From assembly GCA_049487715.1 (NCBI GenBank), contig CP150564.1:124001-188000 (forward strand): a stretch of DNA of 64,000 bases. The letters are read 5' to 3'. Positions 45,603-55,321 of the stretch are shown one piece after another; within the stretch, counting starts at the first letter, position 1; every line of letters starts with the position of its first letter. The notes beneath the pieces were generated by a model. The model searched no databases. It was not told the origin of the DNA and worked only from the letters and a program-made list of their open reading frames with translations. This stretch comes from Pycnococcus provasolii (taxonomy: Eukaryota > Chlorophyta > Pseudoscourfieldiophyceae > Pseudoscourfieldiales). The translations under genes and the position numbers were made by a program.

Positions 45603-47356
45603 GTTGTCCTTTATGATGATGACGATGATGTTGTTAGGGTGTGTCAACAACTCCACCAAGAAAATAAATGAACAAGGCAAGCAAGAAGAAATGCCAATGC
45701 CGATGACGCCAACACGATGACGCCACCGATGACGCCAATGCCGATGCCAATGACGCCGACGACGGACGAGCAAGGCCAAGCAAGAGCTCGAAAAGAAGGA
45801 AGTAAAATGGCCAAATGGCCGACAAGGGTTTGCAAAGCTGACCGCAACATAAAGCTACTACACAAGAAGGGGGACGGTGGTGTGTACAGTATTGACCGGC
45901 CGGCTAATAATGTGTTGCCCCCAGCTAGTGGTACATGTGTAAGGCCGCTAGGATGGTATGGCATGTTCTTTTGTTCTTGACCACCCCACCTCGACAGCTC
46001 GATGTATGGAGTGACCGGCGTACTGTATTCATTTACTGTTTTTCATGACCACCTGTATACTGGAGATACTGTAGACTATGGACCGGTGAGATCTCAAGCA
46101 AAAGTTGACCGGCCGGCGAGGCTCACTCTTGATGAAAGTGGTTTGTACCACTCCTCGCCAAGGGTATTTTACACGTGGTTAATTATCGACACAGGTCCAT
46201 GAGACCATGACACCTGTGGAGTTGTGTACCACTCCCCGCCTGAAACCCCCACACAAATTCCACCCTTCCCCCTTCCCCTTCCCTGAGTGTTATAGGTATA
46301 TTTGGTACCGTAGCTAGGGACTTAGGGAGGGCAGCTATGAGGCTCTCCGACGCTTCGTGTCCCCCCTCCCATGTGCCTAGTCCTCAAATCAGGTCCTCCC
46401 ATGACACATAGGTGCCAGGTCCCAATCCTCCCAATAATGTGATTTCACTAGTCGCAGTCGCAGGAACGTCCTGATGCAGAACTCCTGTATCGGTATACCG
46501 AAGTACATAGGTAGAATCCCATCTGCAGACCATCTTAGACTCGTAGATTTCGTGAAATGGTGTATGGAGCCACATAATACAGCGTGATGAGTAGGGGATA
46601 GTGAGGAAGACGTGCACACGCGCGTACTCTTACCATCCGGGGTACAGTAAATTTTACTGCGGCCACCCTGATCTGACATCTGCGTTTCAGGCCTAGATGG
46701 GAAAAAAATGACAGATTCCATAACCTCTCCGGCCACCTACATGTACCACAAGGCCACGGCCACGGCCAGCCAGCGTGGCAGTGCCCTTAAGAGTTACGTC
46801 TCGGAACTAACTTAACTTAGATGAGAGGACACGCGCCTGTTCTTTTCCCACCACAATCCCCCTGTCCTGTGTCTCGCGTGTTCCCCATCCATCCCAATCT
46901 TCATCATTCCAACTCATTAGCACCATCTCATCTCATTTCATTTCACTTCACTTCTCTTCAAGTCTTCAGCCACACTTTATCTTAAGAGTAACGCACCTTA
47001 AGCGTTTAGTAAGCTGGACTTCGATAGACTCGCTCTTTCCTCTGTTGTTTGTTGTTGTTCAGTATTCTTTTACCTTTTACGGGTGTCTCTTATTTCTTTC
47101 TTCACGAGCCCTGGAGGGAGTCTGTCTACTCTGCTGGTGGTGGACGGTGGTGACCAGTGTGTGTTTTCGTGTGTGTTTGTGTGTGTCAAGTGTCAAGTGT
47201 CAACCTGGCTTGGCACAGTGGTCGTCGTCGTGCCTCATTCTCAGTTCTCACTCACAGTCAAGTCATCATCAGCTCGTCGTAGGTAGGAGTACATACACGT
47301 CTGGCTGGCTGGCGAGTCTCTTCACATAATCTTCTGGTTCATCATCGATCGATCTC
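45603..47356. other. Long gene-free region with a GATGACGCCAATGCC minisatellite
   Basis: About 1.75 kb. A GATGACGCCAATGCC-like minisatellite covers 45690-45765. TTGTACCACTCC-C/T-CGCC occurs at 46143 and 46223. CT/CA-rich tracts lie near 46925-46975. I found no RNA gene or protein gene; short reading frames here lack coding character. Confidence 0.5.
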
Positions 47357-48679
47357 ATGACGCACTTCTCATCCGCGAGCGACGCCATCGCGCGACTCTT
47401 GTTGAGGTACCCACCCGCGTCGACGAACCAAAACCAGTACAACAACAACGCTGCTGGAAACAACAACAGCAGCCGCGCCGCCGACGCTCGGAACACGCGA
47501 GGGGTTCTCCTCAACAGGCAGCAGAACCAGCAAAACAACAACACGAACGCCGCAGAACCAGCCGGAACAGGGGCAGCGGCGAGGATGGCGACGGCAGAAC
47601 GAAAGAGTGCGCGAAACGAGTACGTAAGTGGAACATCAACCCGATCGACGAGGACGACGACCAAGGCGGAAGCGGCGGTGACTGCATACCAGCGAGAAGG
47701 CTCGCATATGCGCGCAGCCTTCAACGCCGGAAAGGCGGCGGCGTCGGCGTCGCATGGCGCTGTCTCGTCGAGGAGGGAACTCGAGGATCTCCTCGAGCGC
47801 CAGCGTGCGGCTGAGTGCAAGGTACGTACGGCCAAACAAACATACATACATACATACACTTTCGCACCGAGACGACGACGGCTGAGCAACCGGCTTGACG
47901 TCTAACCAAAACACCAAAACACAAAACACAAAACAACGCAGGTGAAGCTCCTCTCGGCGGAGCTGACGCGGCAACGCCAGAGCGCCGCATCCGCCGAGCT
48001 TGAAAGCCGAACGGCGACGACCGTCGCTGCGCGCCTCGAGGAGGAAATCATCCGGATGCGAAACATGAACCAAGATCTCGCGAGCAAGGCGCGTGAGGCG
48101 AGCACGATTGCCACCAGCTGGAAGCGCCGGTACGACGAGCTGCAGCACATGCACGAGATGGTCGTTTGGCGCTTCCACGAAAGCAATCGGCAGTACGGCG
48201 CGGTGAGCATGCAGATGAAGGAGGACACCGCCACTGCACGTGCCGAGGTGATCCGCGAGCGTGCGGCTGTTCGTGCCGAACGACGCCTTCGTACTCGCGC
48301 GGAGGCTGGCCTTGCACGTGAGCGTGCGATACGCCGCGAGGCTGAGCGCAGCCTCGGTCGCTACGTGAGCGACGACGAGAACGAGAATCGGATGCAATAT
48401 GCGGCTGCGCCCGCACCCGCGCCCGAGTCGTCGCCCGCTGCGCCAACACCGGAGAGTCACGCTCTGAACAACCTGTCGAGCGAAAACGTCGCGGGCTTGG
48501 CGAATCCGTCGTCTTGGTGGATGCCAGTTGCGGAGACGTCGCTTCGTCCAACGGGCAGCAATAACCACGTGGTGGTTGCTCTGGTTGGCGACAGCACGAG
48601 CGAACGCGCGAACCCGGAGGGGCGCGTGCTTCGTGTGCGCAACCGACTTCGCAAGGTTCGCACATCCGCTTGGTGCTGA
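47357..48679 (+). CDS. Coiled-coil protein, two exons
   Basis: Exon 1 is 47357-47821 (155 codons) and exon 2 is 47942-48679. The 120-nt intron starts GTACGT and ends CAACGCAG, with CTAAC about 35 nt before the acceptor as a branch site; without splicing a stop lies in the intron. The 400-residue product is not recognised. It has a low-complexity Asn/Gln-rich N-terminus, then a coiled coil running across the splice site (SSRRELEDLLERQRAAECK, then VKLLSAELTRQRQSAASAE, and onward to RAIRREAERSLG). An Ala/Pro linker and a basic end (RVRNRLRKVRTSAW) follow. The continuous coiled coil across the junction supports the splice. Confidence 0.75.
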
Positions 48680-48987
48680 CGAGCTTGCTTTGGTCTAAAG
48701 TTATTCGAGGAGGAGGACGGTGGTCGGTTCGTCGTTGTTACGTTGATTGGTTGATTGGCTGGAGAGATTGGCATGAAGGTGTTATGCACAAAACTATTTT
48801 TTACAAACTTCTGAGCCATCTTTACAAATCCGCCTGCGTAGCCTTGAATGGACCAGAGACGCCATCGGGAGGTGCTTGGCCGTGCCAATTGTTGGCTTTG
48901 TTGCCCCAGCACGCAACACTGCCGTCGCGCCGAAGCGCGAGCGAGTGCCTGTGTACAGCCCTTTATGTCCTGAAGAGCTCCGAAGGG

Positions 48988-49467
48988 ATGGAGGTCGTCT
49001 CGACACACGACGAGGCGCATTCGAACATGCCCGACGCATCACTCCAACCAGAGGATGTGAAGGAGTTGCTCGAAGAGAACGCGCGACGAGTTAAGGCGGT
49101 GAAAGAACGACCTGAGTTGTTTGCCATGGCGACGCGTACGCGCCGGCTCACAACGCGACAGGGCATAGCCATTGGGCTAATAAGGGCCATCTCCAAGCAG
49201 GCACAGATCAAGTGGAACAGGCTCAGCCGAAGTGAAGCTGCCGTAGGTGGTGCTCGTCGCGAGGAGGTGAACCTCATGCCATACCAATTGGTGAAACAAC
49301 TCCAGTCACTCGTGAAACCAAAGTTTGGCGACACGGTGTGGGAGAATGCAACGTGCGAGCTCCATCCAGAGGGCAAGCACACCAATGGTCGTGCCTCGTG
49401 GGCACGCCTGGGGTGGTGGTGGCGCTGGTGGTGTGGAGATTGTGATTGGAGTGTGTGTGTGGAGTAG
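48988..49467 (+). CDS. Hypothetical small helical protein
   Basis: 159 residues from MEVVSTHDEAHSN. Its composition is protein-like, unlike the antisense reading: LQPEDVKELLEENARRVKAV, RTRRLTTRQGIAIGLIRAIS, and MPYQLVKQLQSLVKPKFGDT. The frame is open for ~100 codons further upstream but without coding character, so the ATG at 48988 is my choice; a 5' exon may be missing. The end (after GKHTNGRASWARLG) is Trp-rich and doubtful, and may be past an unrecognised donor site. No family recognised. Confidence 0.35.
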   Translation: MEVVSTHDEAHSNMPDASLQPEDVKELLEENARRVKAVKERPELFAMATRTRRLTTRQGIAIGLIRAISKQAQIKWNRLSRSEAAVGGARREEVNLMPYQLVKQLQSLVKPKFGDTVWENATCELHPEGKHTNGRASWARLGWWWRWWCGDCDWSVCVE

Positions 49468-50359
49468 GATTGCGTCGGTGTTACGACGTAGTCACATAAG
49501 CTTTTTGGTCGAAGGTGGCGCTGTGACGCGGTAGTGCGTCGTGACAAAGGGTCCGTGAGTTCACCTTGCACTGCCGCGCGTAGCGGTGCGTAAGACTCCG
49601 GGAGCCCACGGAGTAGCGTTCGGCGGAGGATTGTGTCGTCCAGTTTTGCGCCGGCGTCGTGCCAAGTCGCGCTCGACTTCTTCACAGCTAATGCACTGTT
49701 CCACTAACAGCTTCTCGCGAGTGCGCGCCGCAAGCTCGAGAACATTCTCGACGTATTTGGGTGCCACGCCTAGTCCGAACAACCCGACCACGCCGTCTCG
49801 CCATCCCGCGGCCTCGCGCACGACACCCGCCATGCGACGCCAATTCTGCTCATAGTTCCTCATGAACGCTTTTTCTTCCGTCGTGGGGAAGTTTATTTGC
49901 AGCATTGCTCGAAACATGTAGCCTTGCTTACTATTATTCTACTAGTTGTTGTTGTTGTATGCCGACGGCGACGGCGCCGGGCTTGCCGACGAGCTTGCCG
50001 ACGAGCTCCGCGACGGTGTCCGTGAAGGCCGCGCCCAGGCCGCGCCGAGTTGCGCGACGCGACCGGTAATAATGTGTTGGTTATTGTTAAAATACAGGGG
50101 GGAAACAAAAGAGCGCGACTGCGTGACCGCCGAACCGGGATCCCAAACCTGGTATTTTCGAAGTAGGTTTTTACCCCCCCCCTCCCCTTCCCCCGCCACA
50201 CCACCTGCATTCCCAGAAGTCCGTCGTCATTTTCCACCCCCCACGCACGCACGTGTTCAGTTCTTTGTGCTTAGCTCGTGCTCGTGTGCTCGTGGTGTCT
50301 CGTGGTGTATCTTCTTTGGTATTCTTATAGCTATTAGCAGTTAGTACTTAGTAGTTACC
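49468..50359. other. Region upstream of RPT1 with possible retrotransposon gag remnant
   Basis: About 890 bp. On the minus strand 49550-49917 reads in two frames as helical protein-like sequence (NYEQNWRRMAGVVREAAGW; LDDTILRRTLLRGLPESYAP), the latter like the gag helices of Copia elements. A C-run near 50168-50176 and CTCGTGGTGT repeats sit before the RPT1 start. No intact gene. Confidence 0.35.
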
Positions 50360-51676
50360 ATGGCGAAGGGTGACTGCCAGACGTCGAATCAAACCCCAGC
50401 TGGGGATGACGACCCTCTTAAAGATGACGACAAACCTATCAAAGTGCTTGACGAAGATGATATCGCACTCCTGAAAACGTATGGCATGGGATCGTACGCG
50501 ACGAAAATTAAAACGCTCGAAACGGATATCACCGCGCTGTCCAACAAAGTCAACGAGCTGTGCGGTATCAAAGAATCAGATACAGGACTATCCCTGCCCT
50601 CGCAGTGGGACCTCGTCTCGGACAAACAAGCCATGCAGGAGGAACAGCCGCTGCAAGTCGCGCAGTGCACCAAGATTGTTGACGCAGGAACGGACGACGC
50701 CAAGTACATCATCAACGTCAAGCAGATCGCGAAGTTCGTCGTCGGGCTTGGAGACAAGGTGGCGAACACAGACATCGAGGAGGGCATGCGCGTGGGCGTC
50801 GACCGAAACAAATACCAGATTCAAATCCCGCTGCCGGCGAAAATCGACCCCACGGTCACGATGATGACTGTCGAGGAGAAGCCGGACGTCACGTACGGAG
50901 ACATTGGAGGCTCGAAGGATCAAATCGAAAAGATGAGAGAGGTGGTCGAGCTTCCCATGCTTCACCCGGAGAAGTTTGTACAGCTCGGCATTGACCCGCC
51001 GAAGGGCGTCCTGTGCTACGGACCGCCAGGAACGGGTAAGACGCTGCTCGCACGAGCGGTGGCGAACCGCACGGACGCGTGCTTCATCCGCGTCATCGGA
51101 AGCGAGCTCGTGCAGAAGTACGTCGGCGAGGGTGCTCGCATGGTTCGCGAGCTATTCCAGATGGCGCGAAGCAAGAAGGCGTGCGTCATCTTCTTCGACG
51201 AGGTGGACGCCATCGGCGGCGCGCGCTTCGACGACGGCGCGGGTGGGGACAACGAGGTGCAGCGTACAATGCTTGAGATTGTGAACCAGCTCGACGGCTT
51301 CGACTCGCGAGGAAACATCAAGGTGCTCATGGCAACGAACCGGCCAGATACGCTTGACCCGGCTCTGCTTCGTCCTGGCCGTCTCGACCGCAAGGTGGAA
51401 TTCTCTCTCCCTGACCTGGAGTCGCGAACGCAGATCTTCAAGATTCACACGCGCGCCATGAACGTGGAGGCGGACATCCGCTTCGAGCTTCTCGCACGCC
51501 TTTGCCCCAATAGCACAGGCGCGGACATTCGATCCGTGGCCACGGAGGCTGGCATGTTTGCGATTCGCGCACGCCGCAAGACGGCGACCGAGAAGGACTT
51601 CCTGGACGCCGTGGCAAAGGTGATCAAAGGTTACAGCAAGTTTTCGGCCACGCCTATGTACGCGCACTTCAACTGA
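50360..51676 (+). CDS. RPT1: 26S proteasome regulatory ATPase subunit 7 (RPT1/PSMC2)
   Basis: AAA ATPase of the 19S base that unfolds ubiquitylated substrates and opens the 20S gate. 438 residues, full length. An acidic N-terminus and short coiled coil ([20 protein letters not shown]) lead to the OB domain, then the AAA module: [21 protein letters not shown], Walker A GPPGTGKT, Walker [10 protein letters not shown], pore region, second region of homology [21 protein letters not shown], and C-terminal [19 protein letters not shown]. The ending [12 protein letters not shown] is the RPT1 signature. All catalytic residues are intact. Its start context ACCATGG is strong. Confidence 0.97.
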   Translation: MAKGDCQTSNQTPAGDDDPLKDDDKPIKVLDEDDIALLKTYGMGSYATKIKTLETDITALSNKVNELCGIKESDTGLSLPSQWDLVSDKQAMQEEQPLQVAQCTKIVDAGTDDAKYIINVKQIAKFVVGLGDKVANTDIEEGMRVGVDRNKYQIQIPLPAKIDPTVTMMTVEEKPDVTYGDIGGSKDQIEKMREVVELPMLHPEKFVQLGIDPPKGVLCYGPPGTGKTLLARAVANRTDACFIRVIGSELVQKYVGEGARMVRELFQMARSKKACVIFFDEVDAIGGARFDDGAGGDNEVQRTMLEIVNQLDGFDSRGNIKVLMATNRPDTLDPALLRPGRLDRKVEFSLPDLESRTQIFKIHTRAMNVEADIRFELLARLCPNSTGADIRSVATEAGMFAIRARRKTATEKDFLDAVAKVIKGYSKFSATPMYAHFN

Positions 51677-51738
51677 CCTTGTAACTACGATGCAAAACAA
51701 AAATTCTTCAAAAGCTTTTAGAAACACATTGTTTTTCA

Positions 51739-53520
51739 TTACACTGCGCCCTTGGCAACACGTATGTCCGCGGTGAGATGCTCTTGCATGAGAGCCTCGT
51801 CCCAAACTTCGTACGGAAGTCCCTCGTCGCGCAGGACGCGGTCCGCCATGGGACCCCACCAGCGACTGCAGACGATGGGATAGCCCATCGACAGGCCCAC
51901 CGCACGCAGGCGCACGGACAGAAGGCTGGCCATGACTAAGTTGTCAGCCGCCTCCTCGAGCGGGTCTGTTTTGTGCAGGTCGTCCATGAATTGCTGGATA
52001 TTCTTTCCGCCGAGAAGGTCGCGGCCGTACGTGTCGAATCCGAACCGGCACAGCTTGTAAGCGACTCCCTCGTCCATATGCCTCGACTTGTAGCCACCAA
52101 CCTTACACAGCTGAAGGACGCGACTTTGGTCGCCACGCCACAGCGCCGCGTACAGCAGGCAAGCTGACAGGCGCTCGGCGCGCGTGAGCCGTTTCGTCGC
52201 CCCGTAGTCGATCAGCCCAACACGTCCGTCGGGCATTAGCAGGAAGTTACCCGCATGTGGGTCGCTCTGAAACGTGCCGTCAACAAGCAGCTGGTGCCCG
52301 TGAACGCGCATTAGCGTGTCGACGATACGCGGCACGTTCGGCGGCGGCCGTGCGCTCACCCATCCCGCCTGCCTCAGTCCTAGTGGCTTTGCGACCGTCC
52401 AGTCGTACGTCAGCGCCGCGACATTGCGTACCGCGACGCCGGCGCGGAGAGCGGACGTGTACAGCGCGATTGTCGTGGCGCTAGCACCTCGGTACGACGA
52501 TGGAACGCCGTCCTCGTCGAAGCGGCGGCGCATCTCCGCCTCGTAATCCGGCAGCGACAACCCGAGACGACGAGCCTCCTCCTCGGCGCATACGCGCATA
52601 CCGTCGACGAGCTTAGGTCCAGGAAGCAGCTCCATCACGAGCATGCGGCGCGTGCAAAGCTTTTCGAGCGGCTTCGGCACGTCAACGTCGCGTGGAAGGT
52701 AGCGCGTGGCGCGCAGGTTCGCCGAAACTTGGTTGAGATTCGCCGCTTCCTGGCGGTAGTCAAACTCCTCCTTGAGCTGACGTGTGAGTTCGTCGAATAT
52801 GATCACCTGCTCCGGTGCGAAGATCCTGCAGAACGACCTGATTGTTTTCATGTCCTGCGCGAACAGGTTCTGCGCGTCTGGGTACTGCACTTTCACGCAC
52901 ACCTGCTTTCGGTTCGCCCTGAGCGTTGCTCGGTGCACCTGTCCGATGGATGCGCTTCCGAGAGGTTTCTCGTCGAACGCCTCGAACGTTTCTGTCCAAG
53001 GTTTGTTTGTTTCTTCCTCGATCGTGCGCAGAACGTCGTCGACGGGTCTTGGCGGCACGGCATCCTCGAGGTCGCGCAGGCGTTCGCTCCAGTGTTCGCT
53101 GACGTTCGCCGTGAGTCCCGCGGCCATTTGTCCGTACTTGGTGTACATGCCTCTCAGATCTTTGAGCATGTCGACGATGTGGTCGGCGTGCGCGACGTCT
53201 AGTGCGTGCCATTCTGCGTTTGCCGTTTCCTCGTCAGGTCTGGGAAATAGTTTCTGCGCTTGTTCTAGGTACCTGTACCGTATGACGACCGGCGCGGCGA
53301 CCGCGTACAGGCGCGCCGTGCGCGTCACGCCCGTGAGAAACGCCGATGAAGAAGATGTTGCAGTTGGCGATGATGATGGTGAAGAAGATGCCGCCTCCGC
53401 CGATACACGTGATCCCGAAGGTGACGTCGACGAGTACGCATACCCTAATGCAAAGGTCAACGTGATAGGCCCAATGTGGGTTAACTTCAATGTCGCCCAT
53501 GACAAACATCTGTGAGACAT
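51739..53520 (-). CDS. ABC1/ADCK (UbiB-like) atypical kinase
   Basis: 593 residues, ADCK1-type. Family markers: YTKYGQMAAGL (the KxGQ motif), PRPVDDVLRTIEEETN, PLGSASIGQVHRATL (the Ala/Ser-rich loop), VCVKVQYPDA (nucleotide Lys), EEFDYRQEAANLNQ, RRMLVMELLPGPKLVDG, SDPHAGNFLLMPDGRVGLIDYGATKRL (read in two parts; catalytic and metal sites). A short N-terminal hydrophobic stretch (ITLTFALGYAYSS) may form part of an organellar signal. Members act in mitochondria or plastids on coenzyme Q, plastoquinone or lipid homeostasis; which applies is unknown. An insertion of ~80 residues (ARRLGLSLPDYEAEMRRR and following) sits in the C-lobe. Convergent with RPT1. Confidence 0.93.
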   Translation of the reverse strand: MSHRCLSWATLKLTHIGPITLTFALGYAYSSTSPSGSRVSAEAASSSPSSSPTATSSSSAFLTGVTRTARLYAVAAPVVIRYRYLEQAQKLFPRPDEETANAEWHALDVAHADHIVDMLKDLRGMYTKYGQMAAGLTANVSEHWSERLRDLEDAVPPRPVDDVLRTIEEETNKPWTETFEAFDEKPLGSASIGQVHRATLRANRKQVCVKVQYPDAQNLFAQDMKTIRSFCRIFAPEQVIIFDELTRQLKEEFDYRQEAANLNQVSANLRATRYLPRDVDVPKPLEKLCTRRMLVMELLPGPKLVDGMRVCAEEEARRLGLSLPDYEAEMRRRFDEDGVPSSYRGASATTIALYTSALRAGVAVRNVAALTYDWTVAKPLGLRQAGWVSARPPPNVPRIVDTLMRVHGHQLLVDGTFQSDPHAGNFLLMPDGRVGLIDYGATKRLTRAERLSACLLYAALWRGDQSRVLQLCKVGGYKSRHMDEGVAYKLCRFGFDTYGRDLLGGKNIQQFMDDLHKTDPLEEAADNLVMASLLSVRLRAVGLSMGYPIVCSRWWGPMADRVLRDEGLPYEVWDEALMQEHLTADIRVAKGAV

Positions 53521-53871
53521 CTTGTGAGCCTGTGAGACAAGTTGTGTTTTTGATTCGCGGATTATTGGCGGACAAAAATGGTTCGAACGGGGCGGATTAT
53601 TCGGAACAAATTCGGACCAAACGGCGGAAAACGAGAGGGGGGAAAAAAGATCTACAGGTCCCTGATTCGGGTTTCCAACGGAGGAAACCCCTAATCTTCT
53701 TAGGGGATTCTCAGCCCCTAATCTTTTATCCCCCTTCCGATTACAACAACCTCGATTTCGGTCGGCGAAATCATTAGTTAAGCTGCCGTATCTCTCACTG
53801 TTCTCTTACACTTGGTAGTAGTGTAAGGGTGCACGCGTCTGTTTCACGTCTGTTTCACTTGCCAACGTTCG
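53521..53871. promoter_or_regulatory. Divergent promoter, ABC1 kinase / transaldolase, with CCCCTAA hairpin
   Basis: 351 bp. CCCCTAA (53688-53694) and TTAGGGG (53700-53706) form a small hairpin, with a further CCCCTAATC at 53714. The same heptamer is triplicated in the divergent promoter at 11881. No gene seen. Confidence 0.5.
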
Positions 53872-55183
53872 ATGCTCGTTATGCAGTCCCGGAGTCCGTC
53901 GTGCTTTCATGGCCACTCTAATGGTACTTCCACCAAGTCCTCGCCTCTTCGGTCATCCCTGCCTTCAAGACCATCATCACCGTCCCTCTTTCTGTGGACT
54001 AAAAAGCGATCAGCAGCAGCAGCAATCTTGCGAGTAGCGGCGTCGGCGACTAAGACACAACAACAGGCAGTTTCGCCCATCGATGTCGCGCCAGGATCCC
54101 TGCTCGAACAACTTGCCAACATGACCGTGCTCTCCATCGACTCGGGGGACCTAAACGTCGTGCGCGCTTACGCACAAACAGGATTCATCACCGACGCGAC
54201 GACCAACCCGCTGTTCGTCTCGCAAGCGGGACTGCGAGGAGAGGGCGAGTACCTGGAATTTGTCAACGAAGCTGTCAGCTACGCCAAGGCAAACGCGGGT
54301 TCGATGAGCGACGATGAAGTCGTCAACCTCGCCATTGACAAGCTCTCGGTGAACCTCGGACTTGCGCTCATGGACATCATCGACGGAAACGTGTCCACCG
54401 AAGTGGACATCAGGCTGAGTTTCGATGCGGACGCAAGCGTGGAGCGTGCGAGACGCCTCATCAAGCTTGTACGAGGAGGCTGGGTTGCGCAAACGCCAAG
54501 CGGCCGCGTGCTCGTCAAGCTCGCGGGCACGTGGGAGGGCATCCAAGCCGCTCGCGTCTTGGAAGCGGAAGGAATTCGCACGAACATAACTCTCGTGTTC
54601 AGCGAGGCGCAGGCGAAGGCTGCGGGAGATGCCAAGGCGCATCTCATCTCTCCATTCCCAGGACGTGTGCTTGAGTGGAGCAAGGTTGAATATAACGTGG
54701 ACGCGTACACGCAGGACGAGGATCCGGGAGTCGTGATGGTGCGCAACGCGCAGACGTTCTACAACGCGCACGCGATGAACACGATCAACATGCCCGCGAG
54801 CTGGCGCTCAAGCACGGGCACGGAGCCCCTCGACCAGGTAAGTCTACCACCTCTCTACCAAACCCCGCAGCACATCATGCAGCTCACAAACCTATCACAC
54901 GACAACGAAACTTCAGATTCTCGCTCTTGCAGGCGTGGACCGTATGACGATTCCGCCTCCTCTTCTCGAGTCGCTCGCATCAACGACCGCTGACTTGCCT
55001 CGTCGCGTGGAGACATCACGTTCCAGCACGCCTGCTGGATCACGCACGTCAATGTCTGAGCGTGAGTTCCGGTACGCGATGTGCGTAGATGGTGCGGCGA
55101 ACGACAAGTTGGCGGCGGGCATACGTAGTTTTATCGGCGACACGGAGAAGCTCACTGGCGTCATCGAAGCGCAAGTTGGCTAA
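53872..55183 (+). CDS. TAL: Transaldolase, plastid type, two exons
   Basis: Pentose-phosphate enzyme that transfers a dihydroxyacetone unit by a Schiff base. Exon 1 is 53872-54837 and exon 2 is 54917-55183; the 79-nt intron reads GTAAGT...TTCAG. Splicing joins LDQ to ILALAGVDRMTIPPPLLESL, a family motif. Total 410 residues. A Ser/Arg-rich transit peptide of ~60 residues leads the protein. Motifs: LSIDSGDLNVVRAYAQTG, TDATTNPLFVSQAG, LVKLAGTWEGIQAARVLE (Schiff-base Lys ~215), TLVFSEAQAKAA, DPGVVMV. The intron has no stop in frame 1 at once but shifts frame, so retention gives an altered C-terminus ending at 54993. Confidence 0.92.
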
Positions 55184-55210
55184 GCCGTGCCTAACACTAC
55201 GATAATGAGG

Positions 55211-55226
55211 TAACCCTAACCCTAAT
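55211..55226 (-). repeat. Interstitial telomere-type run (CCCTAA)2
   Basis: TAACCCTAACCCTAAT, 96-111 bp before the DDHD gene start and sense to it, just after the transaldolase stop. Confidence 0.7.
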
Positions 55227-55321
55227 CGGAATCTTCGCCACCCACCACTTCTTCATTCCCCCCGGGGAACCGTTTTTTTTTTCCGGTTTTTCCGGTCGGG
55301 CCAATCATTATTTCCAGCTTC

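Noticed and set aside
47269-47889. Minus-strand frame with hydrophobic stretches opposite the spliced coiled-coil gene
   Set aside because: Low-complexity CAA/CAG codons on the plus strand read as Leu/Val on the minus strand; splice signals and coiled coil support the plus-strand gene.
49935-50060. Minus-strand reading GLGAAFTDTVAELVGKLVGK before the RPT1 gene
   Set aside because: Protein-like over ~30 residues but no ATG, bounded by stops and with no convincing splice site; a 12-bp tandem repeat explains much of it.
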